DNA from: BS750m-G69 sp964441235
GTDB lineage: Bacteria > Fidelibacterota > UBA2242
Direction: 5' to 3'
Assembly (NCBI GenBank): GCA_964441235.1
Contig: CAYTUQ010000014.1
Span: 1-64,000 of the forward strand
Length of the DNA stretch: 64,000 nucleotides
This document shows positions 51,412 through 60,065 of the stretch, piece by piece. The stretch's first letter is position 1. Every line of letters starts with the position of its first letter. Both the position numbers and the translations under genes were made by a program. Under the pieces are notes generated by a model that was not told the DNA's origin, did not search any database, and saw only the letters and a program-made list of their open reading frames with translations.

Positions 51412-52010
51412 AAAAAGAAAACGGGACGTCCTCGATGTACAACTTTAATAGAAATAATAGAAAATACTCTGGATTTATTAAACTTCAAGCCTGAGATATT
51501 TAATGATGGTTATGATGACTTTGATAAATGTCAAATAGACAGCACATCAGTAAAGGCAAATACAGAATGGCCGACAGATGCGAGGATATTGTCAAGATTA
51601 TTAAGTAGTTCTTTTCACTATTTGTATCGTAAGAGACTCCTTTGGAGTAAAAACTTCATATTTTTGGCTTGCCCAAATTTAAACTATGGCATGTTGAGAA
51701 TTGGAACTGCACAGAAACTATATGATTACCTTATAGAAGAAAAGAGTCGAATAGAAGCGAATAAAGTCGATCTTGCTCCGAGTATTCGTAAGAGATTAGA
51801 TTTGATTTGGGATAGGCTCGAGAGTGATTTTATCCATACTGATCTGTACGGATAGATATAGCAAAAGTATTGTATTATACAGAGGATCGAGTTTTTAATG
51901 AGGTGGTATTTCCGAATGGATCCCTTTGGGAAAAGAGTTCTGAGAAAATACTTAGCATAAGTGACAGAAGTGCAGCTTATATTCAAACCGGAAAAATTAA
52001 TAAATTAACT
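51412..52010 (+). pseudogene. Transposase relic (IS1182/ISNCY-like)
   Basis: An open frame without a start from about 51412 gives KKTGRPRCTTLIEIIENTL and then CQIDSTSVKANTEWPTDARI followed by LSRLL, the typical D-x-T-x-V-x-A-x-x-x-(Y/W)-PTD block of IS1182/ISNCY-like DDE transposases. It continues to TAG at 51853-51855, where a frameshift lets the rest be read as DRVFNEVVFPN, then EKILSISDRSAAYIQTGKIN. The N-terminus and the final catalytic Glu region are missing. Two copies of the CCTTTGG palindrome family (51636-51648, 51918-51931) lie within it and break the conserved spacing. It separates ligA from argS. Confidence 0.65.
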
Positions 52011-52142
52011 TAAAAAATCAGAATGAGATTCATTATCCACTAATCTGAAGGAAAATATCAAATTTAAATTTGTGATAATAGTTGTAACATGTACAAAATA
52101 CGGGTATTAATACCCTTTTCGAATTGAGTCTAATTATCAAAA

Positions 52143-53777
52143 TCACATTCTCTCCGGTGCTGAAACCCCAATAAGATGCAAACCATTAGCCAATACTATC
52201 TTTACTGCTTTCACCAGTGCAAGACGTGCCTGTGTAAGTTCAACATTATCACTTAAAACCCTATGTTCAGTGTAAAACTTATGGAAAGCTGTGGCTAATT
52301 TTTGTAAGTAATTTGTAAAATGATGGGGTTCAAGAGTCTCTTTACAAAGTAAAACGATTTCTTTAAACTCTCCAAGAACATCTAATAATGCAAGAGTTTC
52401 AGGCTCTTTAAGTAGCGAAATATCATAGGCATCGCTAAATTTTATCCCTTTAAAATCTGCATTCCTTAATATACTTGAAATCCGGGCATGAGCATATTGA
52501 AGATAAAACACAGGATTCTCTTCGCTCTCTGTTTTTGCCAATTCTAGGTCAAAATTTAAATGACTTTTCATACCTCGCATAATAAAGAAATAACGAACAA
52601 TATCCTTACCAACTTCATCTATTAATTCACTAAGAGTAACATATGTTGCTTTTCTTGTGGACATCTTAACTTTTTCACCACCTTTAGTTAAAGTCACAAA
52701 CTGATGGATAAGAACTTTTACGTTATTCGTATCATATCCAAGCGCTTTCAGACCGGCTAAAACATCAGGATAGGTAGCGTGATGATCAGCCCCAAAAAGG
52801 TCTACTATTAGATCATACCCTCTTTTAAACTTCGTTACATGATAGGCAATATCCGGCAAGCGGTAAGTTGCTTCGTTTACAACACTCTTCCATAAAACTC
52901 GATCTTCAGTACCTCCATACTCTCCTGCACGAAACCAGATTGCACCATCTTTCTCATAAGTCGCATCCTTTTCTTTTAACTTAATAAGAACCTGATCTAT
53001 CTTTCCATCATTATAGAGGCTCTTTTCATTGTAAAGTCGATCAAAAACTATATCAATCCTTTTTAGGGTTTTATTAATATCCCTAAAAACTGCTTGCTCA
53101 GCAGAATTTTTAAAAATATTATTATCTGGATCATCTTTAAACCGGTCTCTATACTTTTCTACTATTTTCTTAGCAATATCAACTATATAATCACCCTGAT
53201 AATAATCATCCGGAATTTTATCATCATATCCTAAAAGTTGACGATAGCGGATATATGTAGAATAACCTAAAATTCTCATTTGCCTTCCGGCATCATTGTA
53301 ATAGTATTCACGTTCTACATCATAGCCGTTCCACTCAAGAATACGAGCAATAGTATCACCTAAAACTGCCTGCCTTCCATGACCGACAGTAAGAGGCCCT
53401 GTAGGATTGGCACTGACAAATTCCACCTGTGCTTTTAATCCTTTTCCCTGATCGGAACGACCATATTCTGAACCCCTTTCAAGAATTTCATTTACAGCCG
53501 ATTGTAATACTTTAGGTGATAGAAAAAAATTAATGAAACCTGGCGGTTTAATTTCGACTTTCGATATAATATCAGAATGCGATGGCATTGCTTTGACTAT
53601 ATCTTCAGCTATAGCCATTGGTGGACACTTTAATACCCTATTTAACAAAAGCGGTATATTAGTAGAGAAATGACCGTGTTCTGGATGCCTGGAACGCTCA
53701 ACCTGAATTGGTTTATCAATAGATACACTAATATTTGATAGTGTTTCTTTTAAAATCTCTTTAATAGTATTAATCAT
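52143..53777 (-). CDS. argS: Arginyl-tRNA synthetase
   Basis: Class I synthetase attaching Arg to its tRNA. ATG at 53777 gives 544 residues; a TTG at 53810 would add 11 hydrophobic residues and is unlikely. Seen are the N-terminal additional domain (VERSRHPEHGHFSTNIPLLL), the HIGH-type site (SANPTGPLTVGHGR), the KMSKS-type loop as KMSTRKATYVTL and the C-terminal DALR anticodon-binding domain (QYAHARISSIL). Follows rsfS on the minus strand. Confidence 0.96.
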   Translation of the reverse strand: MINTIKEILKETLSNISVSIDKPIQVERSRHPEHGHFSTNIPLLLNRVLKCPPMAIAEDIVKAMPSHSDIISKVEIKPPGFINFFLSPKVLQSAVNEILERGSEYGRSDQGKGLKAQVEFVSANPTGPLTVGHGRQAVLGDTIARILEWNGYDVEREYYYNDAGRQMRILGYSTYIRYRQLLGYDDKIPDDYYQGDYIVDIAKKIVEKYRDRFKDDPDNNIFKNSAEQAVFRDINKTLKRIDIVFDRLYNEKSLYNDGKIDQVLIKLKEKDATYEKDGAIWFRAGEYGGTEDRVLWKSVVNEATYRLPDIAYHVTKFKRGYDLIVDLFGADHHATYPDVLAGLKALGYDTNNVKVLIHQFVTLTKGGEKVKMSTRKATYVTLSELIDEVGKDIVRYFFIMRGMKSHLNFDLELAKTESEENPVFYLQYAHARISSILRNADFKGIKFSDAYDISLLKEPETLALLDVLGEFKEIVLLCKETLEPHHFTNYLQKLATAFHKFYTEHRVLSDNVELTQARLALVKAVKIVLANGLHLIGVSAPERM

Positions 53778-53891
53778 GACAGCGAAATTTAGGATTATCC
53801 AAATATTCAAACAAGCATTAGAAAAACAAAACCCTAATTGATAAAATCACAGATATATTCTTTGGTATTTAATTCAATTATTACATTTTCT

Positions 53892-54269
53892 CTAAGAGAT
53901 ATTTTCCACTATTTCTACCGGAGCATCCGCCCATAATCGCTCAAGGTTGTAATAATTCCTTATATCTTCCTGAAAAACATGTACCACAAAATCCACATAA
54001 TCCATCAAAACCCAATTCAGGTGCTTATACCCCTCAATATGCCAGGGTTTAACCTCCGGTTTAAGTTTAATTTTTATTTCATCAACTATTGCTTTAACGT
54101 GGACATCCACATCACCGGTACAAATGACAAAATAATCTGTAATAGACGTTAGATTTCTTAAATCAAGAATAGCAATATCTTTAGCTTTTTTACTAAATGC
54201 TATTTGAGCAGCTTTTTTTGCTAAATTGTAAGAATACCGGGGACTTTTAGAATCTTTAGGGGCAAACAT
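53892..54269 (-). CDS. rsfS: Ribosome silencing factor RsfS
   Basis: A 125-residue RsfS/Iojap protein that binds ribosomal protein L14 and blocks subunit joining when nutrients run low. Family blocks: KKAKDIAILDLRNLTSITDY, FVICTGDVDVHVKAIVDEI, WHIEGYKHLNWVLMDYVDFV and VHVFQEDIRNYYNLERLWAD. It sits six bases after the LytR_C gene, and before argS, forming a small minus-strand operon. Confidence 0.95.
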   Translation of the reverse strand: MFAPKDSKSPRYSYNLAKKAAQIAFSKKAKDIAILDLRNLTSITDYFVICTGDVDVHVKAIVDEIKIKLKPEVKPWHIEGYKHLNWVLMDYVDFVVHVFQEDIRNYYNLERLWADAPVEIVENIS

Positions 54270-54275
54270 GCAGCT

Positions 54276-54821
54276 CTATAAATTTTCCCCTATATCTAAA
54301 ATTTTTGAGTAAACGGGAAGGTCTATATAATCTTTACCAAGGATTAATGTTAAATCTACGTGAAGAGAAGGGTCTTCTTTACTCACTATCCTACTAGAAT
54401 CAAACATAAGTAAATTGAGAACTTCTTTGCTTTTTTCCGGCACATTTGCTCTCTCAATAAGGTGAGTCCTTTCATAATCCATTCTATCAGCATTGCCGGT
54501 ATAAATGACATCAATAAAACCTTGTTGTCTGAGATAATTCGTAAACTTTTGGGCTAAGCCGGGTGTTCCACAGCCATTCAACACCTCTACAACAATATAG
54601 GAATAAGGTCTTTCAGACAGTGGTACTGTAACAGATTGAGAAAGAGATATTTTTGACTTATTTAAAACAACTCTTTTACCCATTGAAAAGATAAATCCTA
54701 TTATAACAATGGAAAGACAAAATATTGCTATATTCAGAACCCACCTCTGAACATCAGGATTCTTAACTTTTTTACTTTTCGTACTTGGTATTTTTGCTCG
54801 GTTTCCAGAACTTCTTTGCAC
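54276..54821 (-). CDS. LytR_C domain membrane protein
   Basis: A 181-residue protein with a basic cytoplasmic N-terminus, a single membrane anchor (WVLNIAIFCLSIVIIGFIFS) and an extracytoplasmic LytR_C domain (YIVVEVLNGCGTPGLAQKFT, NYLRQQGFIDVIYTGNADR). The domain follows LytR-CpsA-Psr enzymes in Gram-positives but also occurs alone beside rsfS in FCB-type bacteria, as here. Envelope role unknown. Confidence 0.85.
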   Translation of the reverse strand: MQRSSGNRAKIPSTKSKKVKNPDVQRWVLNIAIFCLSIVIIGFIFSMGKRVVLNKSKISLSQSVTVPLSERPYSYIVVEVLNGCGTPGLAQKFTNYLRQQGFIDVIYTGNADRMDYERTHLIERANVPEKSKEVLNLLMFDSSRIVSKEDPSLHVDLTLILGKDYIDLPVYSKILDIGENL

Positions 54822-54831
54822 TCTCTACCTA

Positions 54832-55326
54832 CTAATAATTACCATAATACCGGTTTCCATAAGGTATCATACCATAACGATAATACATAGGGACTTTATC
54901 AAATCTTACATTTAAAAAGAGGTTATCTTTGGGGTGATAATTCAACTCAGCACCATAAATTATATTATTAATGGGATTCATGGAATTGTTATTAATTCCC
55001 ATTTGGAGTGGGTTATGTACGAACCCGATATGTCCATTTAGAGTTAATTTATCAGAAAAAATATACGACATTCTGTTTTGATATATTCCAAGAGAAGCAG
55101 AAGATTTCCCAAAACTCATATAAGAAAGTGAATACGACTGATTCATAAAAAATCTATTAGGATCGAGTAAACTGAATCCAAGGGATGATGGTCCAACATT
55201 GGGAATTTTGATACTTTTCTCGACGGATGGCTTTTCTTTTAGCTGGCTTTTGAATTGCGCTTTAATTAATCCTAAAGGCATAACCAAAAGGATAATTAAA
55301 AAAATCTTAACAAATTTACTCTTCAT
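54832..55326 (-). CDS. Exported small beta-barrel-like protein
   Basis: The ATG at 55326 with AAAGGTGAT just upstream is the chosen start (164 residues), giving a signal peptide KSKFVKIFLIILLVMPLGLI ending KAQ; a start at 55365 would add 13 residues in front of the signal. The mature part is rich in alternating aromatic/hydrophobic strands (SYSLSYMSFGKSSASLGIYQ, IIYGAELNYHPKDNLFLNVR), compatible with a small outer-membrane protein. It ends in a Tyr/Asn/Gly-rich tail. No family recognised. Confidence 0.7.
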   Translation of the reverse strand: MKSKFVKIFLIILLVMPLGLIKAQFKSQLKEKPSVEKSIKIPNVGPSSLGFSLLDPNRFFMNQSYSLSYMSFGKSSASLGIYQNRMSYIFSDKLTLNGHIGFVHNPLQMGINNNSMNPINNIIYGAELNYHPKDNLFLNVRFDKVPMYYRYGMIPYGNRYYGNY

Positions 55327-56040
55327 TTTATCACCTTTAATATAAATTTTAAATTCACATCTCATTTTAAATCATTTGTTGGAGTTTGTCAAGGTTATTA
55401 TGATGATTTTCTGCCAATCCCACAATCCTTTGTCCTTTTTAACCCAATTTAAAAAACCGATCATTCCTGTAACTGTATGTTAAGTAGAAAGTTCCGAAGC
55501 TTCGGAAGGTTTTTTGCTTGCTCTGGCTGCGGGGTTGTACTCCGCAGCCTAGAAAACGAGAATGAAATCTTTGCGAAAGTTCGCTGTGAAGTCGTGAATA
55601 ACTCCGGTAATTGCTGATGATTCTGTTTGAATAAACTTTTGCAAAGTTATTCTCATCTAAAATCAGCTCGAAAAAGAGCAAAGATTAACCCCCGGTTTGA
55701 ACCGGGGGGATAAATACCACACATCATTCTTCCGACTTTAGTCGGTAAATTACCCGAATGAATTCCCCGGGGGGCAGGCGGGGTATGTTGTTAGTGCTCA
55801 GTATCCACCCAATGAATTGGGTGGTTAATGTTTTAATCTGGAACGTGTAAATCAACATGGATATATGGATATAACGATATCAAGTTGCCTCGGGAGCTCA
55901 CTCCTGACGCTTTTATCATAACTCTTTTCACATAATCAGGTCTAAGGACCTTACGGAACGTTAAATTGTTTATTATCAAGTTTACCGGTGTCTCTACTCC
56001 TGTGTTGACGTAAAGAAAAGTTCCAAACTTCAGTGATAAT
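55327..56040. other. Non-coding region dense in hairpins
   Basis: 714 bases without a credible gene, between panC and the rsfS operon. It contains CCGAAGCTTCGG with a following T run (55496-55515), GGCTGCGG/CCGCAGCC (about 55527-55553) and a group of three hairpins at 55689-55824. The rest is AT-rich. No transposase fragment was recognised, but the hairpin cluster suggests decayed insertion elements. Confidence 0.5.
55689..55824. repeat. Cluster of three TNA-looped hairpins
   Basis: CCCCCGGTT/AACCGGGGG (55689-55708, loop TG), CCGAC/GTCGG around TTTA (55732-55745) and CCACCCAA/TTGGGTGG around TGAA (55805-55824). They share small T/A-rich loops and the same overall style as the palindrome at 59281-59304. 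Confidence 0.6.
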
Positions 56041-56892
56041 TCACATTGATTTCTTCAAGACTACATTATCAATAAAGCGTGTCTTACCAAACCAAACCGC
56101 CACTGCAACAAAGGTTCCCGGTTCGATTGCCTTAACCTGTCTTAAATCTCTTTCACGGACAATTTCAATATATTCAATCCGGGCTAAAGGCGCCGTTTCT
56201 ATTAGTTGACGAATTGATTCTTCAATAATTCCGGCATCCAGTTCTCCCCGCTGAACTATTTCCACCGCTTCTTGCAACGACTGGTAAATTATTGGCGACT
56301 GTTTCCGCTCTTCTGGACTTAAATAAGTATTCCGTGAACTCATAGCCAAACCACCGTCTTCACGGACAATCGGCGCTACGATAATCTCAACTGTGAAATT
56401 CAGATCTTCGACCATTTTTTTAATGATAATCGCCTGCTGAGCGTCTTTTCTACCAAAGACTGCAATATCTGGCTGAACGATATTGAAAAGTTTTGCCACA
56501 ATTGTGGTAACTCCCCGAAAGTGAATAGGACGTGATGTTCCGCAAAGCACCTTCGATAGCTCTTCTGTCATTACATAGGTAAAAAAGGGATCGGGATACA
56601 TTTCTTCTTTGTCGGGATAAAAAATAATATCCACACCACGTTCCTCAGCAAGTTGCCTGTCCCTTTCAAAATCCCGCGGGTATTTTTCAAGGTCTTCATT
56701 CGGACCAAACTGAGTCGGATTAACAAAAAGACTTACTATTACCACATCGCTATTTTTTTTTGCGACATCCATTAAAGATAAATGCCCTTCATGAAAATAT
56801 CCCATCGTAGGGACAAGACCTATTATTTTCCCAACTTTACGAGGTGAAGCAAGTTCTTTTCTAAGATTTTCAACTGTTCTTATAATTTTCAT
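56041..56892 (-). CDS. panC: Pantothenate synthetase PanC
   Basis: Condenses pantoate and beta-alanine with ATP to pantothenate. 283 residues, usual length. Seen are the HIGH-type site VPTMGYFHEGHLSLMD, the SLFVNPTQFGPNEDLEKYPR block, FGRKDAQQ and the KMSKS-type AMSSRNTYLS. It follows panB on the minus strand after a 135-base AT-rich spacer. Confidence 0.97.
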   Translation of the reverse strand: MKIIRTVENLRKELASPRKVGKIIGLVPTMGYFHEGHLSLMDVAKKNSDVVIVSLFVNPTQFGPNEDLEKYPRDFERDRQLAEERGVDIIFYPDKEEMYPDPFFTYVMTEELSKVLCGTSRPIHFRGVTTIVAKLFNIVQPDIAVFGRKDAQQAIIIKKMVEDLNFTVEIIVAPIVREDGGLAMSSRNTYLSPEERKQSPIIYQSLQEAVEIVQRGELDAGIIEESIRQLIETAPLARIEYIEIVRERDLRQVKAIEPGTFVAVAVWFGKTRFIDNVVLKKSM

Positions 56893-57027
56893 TTTGCTAC
56901 AAATCCATTTTTAAATAATTAAGGTTTACAAGGCTTTTCGCTTTATTTTTTCTTCAATTTATTGATATTAATCTTATTCCTGATACATTCTTCATAAATT
57001 TTAAATGGCAATTGAAAATAATTAGAT

Positions 57028-57828
57028 TTAATAGCTCTCATCTTCCGAAGGAAACTTTCCTTCCCGAATATCTTCACAATATTCTGACGCACATCTTCTT
57101 ACTTCATCTGCTAATTTTGCATATTTACGCACAAACTTAAACTTCATTTTATCATACAAACCCAGCATATCATAAGAGACTAAAATTTGACCATCACAAT
57201 AAGGTCCTGCACCGATTCCAATTGTAGGAATAGTTAACATTTCAGAAATTTCTTTAGCAAGTACTGCAGGCACTTTTTCCAGCACAATAGAAAATGTCCC
57301 CGCTTCTTGAAGTGCAATTGCATCTTTTTTAATCTTCTCAGCTTCCTTCTCCTCCGCACCACGGACACCATAACCACCTAACTCATGCACACTCTGAGGT
57401 GTAAAACCCAGATGCCCCATAACCGGAATGCCTATTTCCACCATTTTTTTTATCGTAGGACAAATGTGTTCGCCCCCCTCTAACTTAACTGCCTCGGCGC
57501 CACCCTCTTTCATAAAACGTCCGGCATTACGGAGAGCTAATTCTATGTTTTCCTGATAGGACATAAAAGGCATGTCCGCAATAAGCAGTGCTCTTTTTAC
57601 ACCTCTGCGAACAGATTTTACATGATATAACATTTCGTCAACTGTAACGGGAAGTGTCGTTTCGTAACCCGCACATACATTTCCGCAGGAATCACCAACG
57701 AGTATTAAATCAACTCCAGCTTCGTCCAGTAAATAGCCGAATGTGTAATCATAAGCCGTTAAAGCTGTTATTTTTTCCCCCTCTGATTTCATCTTGATTA
57801 TTGTCGAAACTCTAATTTTTTTACTCAT
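57028..57828 (-). CDS. panB: Ketopantoate hydroxymethyltransferase PanB
   Basis: Transfers a hydroxymethyl group from methylene-tetrahydrofolate to 2-oxoisovalerate, giving ketopantoate. 266 residues, typical. Motifs: TALTAYDYTFGYLLDEAGVD, LVGDSCGNVCAGYETTLPVT, VKLEGG, MGHLGFTPQSVHELGGYGVR and the active-site GIGAGPYCDGQILV. Its oxoacid substrate is the product of the branched-chain aminotransferase family encoded near 6 kb. Upstream of panC; mnmA lies 127 bases further upstream. Confidence 0.97.
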   Translation of the reverse strand: MSKKIRVSTIIKMKSEGEKITALTAYDYTFGYLLDEAGVDLILVGDSCGNVCAGYETTLPVTVDEMLYHVKSVRRGVKRALLIADMPFMSYQENIELALRNAGRFMKEGGAEAVKLEGGEHICPTIKKMVEIGIPVMGHLGFTPQSVHELGGYGVRGAEEKEAEKIKKDAIALQEAGTFSIVLEKVPAVLAKEISEMLTIPTIGIGAGPYCDGQILVSYDMLGLYDKMKFKFVRKYAKLADEVRRCASEYCEDIREGKFPSEDESY

Positions 57829-57955
57829 AGAATTAATCCCCTTTTTTAAACTAGTAATTGTATTTTTATATCATACTTTTTCAGCTATTTGCAATTTAAA
57901 ATTTGGCACAAAGGGCTTCACCTGGAAAATCTTCATTTTGAAATAAATTTGCATT

Positions 57956-59023
57956 CTACTTCTCAACTGTAATAATTCCACCAAAAATAAGTTTGTCTCC
58001 TTGATATAGCACGGCTGACTGACCCGGAGTAACGGCTCGCTGCGGCTCATCAAACGTTACCTTCAACTTATCGGTCCCATAAGTTTCAACATAGCATTTT
58101 GTTCCGGGATGATTGTACCTAATTTTAATAACACCTTCTAAGGAATTTAGCGAGGGAATACTAACCCAATTGACTTTATCCAAAGTCATCTCTGAACAGT
58201 ATAGTCCCTGTTCTTTTGAGATTACTATTCTGTTGTTTTTAGCATCAATTTCTTTAACATATCGCCGCTCGCCAAAACCTATTTTAAAACCCTTTCGCTG
58301 ACCAATAGTAAAATTGTAAAACCCGTTATGAAAACCGAGAATATTTCCCTCTTCATCGACAAGTTCACCTCTCCCGATCTTATGAATCCGGTCCGGGGCG
58401 TAATCAACTAAAAAATCTCTGTAGTTATTATCCGGAATAAAGCAGATGTCCTGGCTTTCCGAAAGATCGCTGTAAAACAGACCGTTCTTCTTAGCAATTT
58501 TGAAAACATCTGATTTTTTTACATTTCCTAAAATTAGTATCGTTTTACTCAGATCGTGTTGAGATAACTGCCATAACGCATAAGATTGATCCTTTGAATG
58601 ATCAATTCCTTCCAGGATTTCATATCTGTGGGAATTTTCATTATGGAAAATCCTGGCATAATGTCCTGTGGCTATAAATTCTACATCCATCTTATCAGCA
58701 AGGTCAATAAGTATTTCCCATTTAATTTGTTTATTACAATATACACATGGATTTGGAGTTACACCTGAGAGGTATCCATCAACAAAATCTTGGACTATAC
58801 ATTTTTCAAAATCTGAACGTACGTCCTCAACTTTATGCGGAATATCCAATTTTTTACAAATCTCTTTAGACCTTCTAATTGTATTTACTAAGTGCTTATC
58901 CTCGCCAGGATGCCACATTCTCAATGTTACTCCAATAGGGCGATAACCATTTTCTATAAGTTTAAGGGCAGCTACTGAACTGTCAACTCCGCCGCTCATT
59001 GCAATCAAAACCTTACGACCCAA
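57956..59023 (-). CDS. mnmA: tRNA-uridine 2-sulfurtransferase MnmA
   Basis: Thiolates wobble U34 of Lys, Glu and Gln tRNAs. 355 residues. The ATP PP-loop is SGGVDSS (10-16); the two catalytic cysteines are in NPCVYCNKQIKW (about 98-109) and SQDICFIP (about 190-197); GHYARI and the C-terminal beta domain (RAVTPGQSAVLY) are intact. First gene of the mnmA-panB-panC stretch. Confidence 0.96.
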   Translation of the reverse strand: MGRKVLIAMSGGVDSSVAALKLIENGYRPIGVTLRMWHPGEDKHLVNTIRRSKEICKKLDIPHKVEDVRSDFEKCIVQDFVDGYLSGVTPNPCVYCNKQIKWEILIDLADKMDVEFIATGHYARIFHNENSHRYEILEGIDHSKDQSYALWQLSQHDLSKTILILGNVKKSDVFKIAKKNGLFYSDLSESQDICFIPDNNYRDFLVDYAPDRIHKIGRGELVDEEGNILGFHNGFYNFTIGQRKGFKIGFGERRYVKEIDAKNNRIVISKEQGLYCSEMTLDKVNWVSIPSLNSLEGVIKIRYNHPGTKCYVETYGTDKLKVTFDEPQRAVTPGQSAVLYQGDKLIFGGIITVEK

Positions 59024-59232
59024 CTAAATCACTCCTGCGACTATTTTTCACCATAAACTATTCTAAGAAATTTTTATCTCGTCTTAAAATAAACTCTAAG
59101 AGAAAATGTATTTTTCGAGATTAGATAAAACACCAATAAATCTAATAAAATTTTGATTCCCAATATGTATTTACAAACTCTCAATGTTCTTTTTTGTTAT
59201 TAATGAGTCCACTTAAAAAAGGTGATCTATTA

Positions 59233-59346
59233 GAGAAAGAAACCGTTGAAACGGTTGAAGAAGTAATATTGTTTAAGAGTAACCCCCGACTTAAGTCGGG
59301 GGTTAATAAGAAGCTAGCAGTTATAATAACTGTTTCAACAGTTTCT
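59233..59346. repeat. MITE-like ~110-bp inverted repeat
   Basis: The whole 114-base segment is an imperfect palindrome centred at 59292/59293: a perfect 24-base palindrome at 59281-59304, and outer arms GAAACCGTTGAAAC (59238-59251) and GTTTCAACAGTTTC (59332-59345) with one mismatch. The arms each hold a smaller palindrome (AACCGTTGAAACGGTT; AACTGTTTCAACAGTT). It lies in the 431-base gap between mnmA and the Nudix gene; open frames on both strands here are by-products of the symmetry. The rest of the gap has nothing recognised except a common repeat-like GATAATCTGTGTTAATCTG near 59440-59460. Confidence 0.65.
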
Positions 59347-59454
59347 GAATTTTTGGTATTATGCAAAATACAATTCAAGTTTCAACCTTTCTTAAGCAAA
59401 CTCATTAATAGTTACTCCTAATTTTTTCATACAGCATATCAGTGATAATCTGTG

Positions 59455-59964
59455 TTAATCTGTGGTTAATTGTTTCCCTTTCGCCCATTGAACTAAAAAA
59501 TTCTCATGAATTTTAAAAACCAATCTTGGTCTGCTATGAAATTTAAAAAACATTCCTTCACCTACATCATCTCCCGGTGTAATATTGTAACTATCTAATT
59601 CAACGGAATAAGCTATCAGCAAAACATCTCCATAAAATCCATTTAAGTGAGCATCCACATTTACAAGTTCCGGATTTTTACCTTGAAGTCCTGTCTCCTC
59701 GTATAGTTCTCTAATTGCAGCTTCAGATGGTGTTTCTCCCATCTCTATAAAACCACCTGGTAAGCTCCATCCCCCTTTCCCTGGTTCAACTGATCTTCGC
59801 ACAAGCAGTATCTCTTTTTTATCATTCATTGATAAGATAGCCACCGATGGAATCGGATTTTCATAAAGTACTAAATTGCAATTTTTACAAAATGACCTTC
59901 TTCGACCCTCAATCTCAATCATTTTTGTAAGTTCTCCACAGCAATAACAGTACTTGTATTTCAT
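59455..59964 (-). CDS. Nudix hydrolase with N-terminal zinc ribbon
   Basis: The ATG at 59964 is chosen (169 residues): it begins right at the Cys-rich segment MKYKYCYCCGELTKM, whereas an upstream start at 60108 would add a hydrophobic, non-conserved stretch overlapping the divergent kinase gene. A zinc ribbon (CYCCGE..SFCKNC) precedes a Nudix domain with the complete box GGFIEMGETPSEAAIRELYE-ETGL. This architecture matches NADH-pyrophosphatase-like and related nucleotide-diphosphate hydrolases. Substrate unknown. Confidence 0.9.
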   Translation of the reverse strand: MKYKYCYCCGELTKMIEIEGRRRSFCKNCNLVLYENPIPSVAILSMNDKKEILLVRRSVEPGKGGWSLPGGFIEMGETPSEAAIRELYEETGLQGKNPELVNVDAHLNGFYGDVLLIAYSVELDSYNITPGDDVGEGMFFKFHSRPRLVFKIHENFLVQWAKGKQLTTD

Positions 59965-60065
59965 GTCTAAAATATAATTAATATTTCCATTAAAACTTAA
60001 GTTTATTGAAAACGAAAAGTTAATTTCGTATTTTATCTGCCAGATTATTAAAAAAATGAGTGAAA

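Noticed and set aside
55439..55681. 80-codon minus-strand ORF in the hairpin region
   Set aside because: It runs through hairpin repeats, has no ribosome-binding site and no recognisable protein features.
59181..59421. Overlapping 65- and 75-codon ORFs on opposite strands
   Set aside because: Both lie on the large inverted repeat at 59233-59346; the protein similarity between the strands is a by-product of palindromy.
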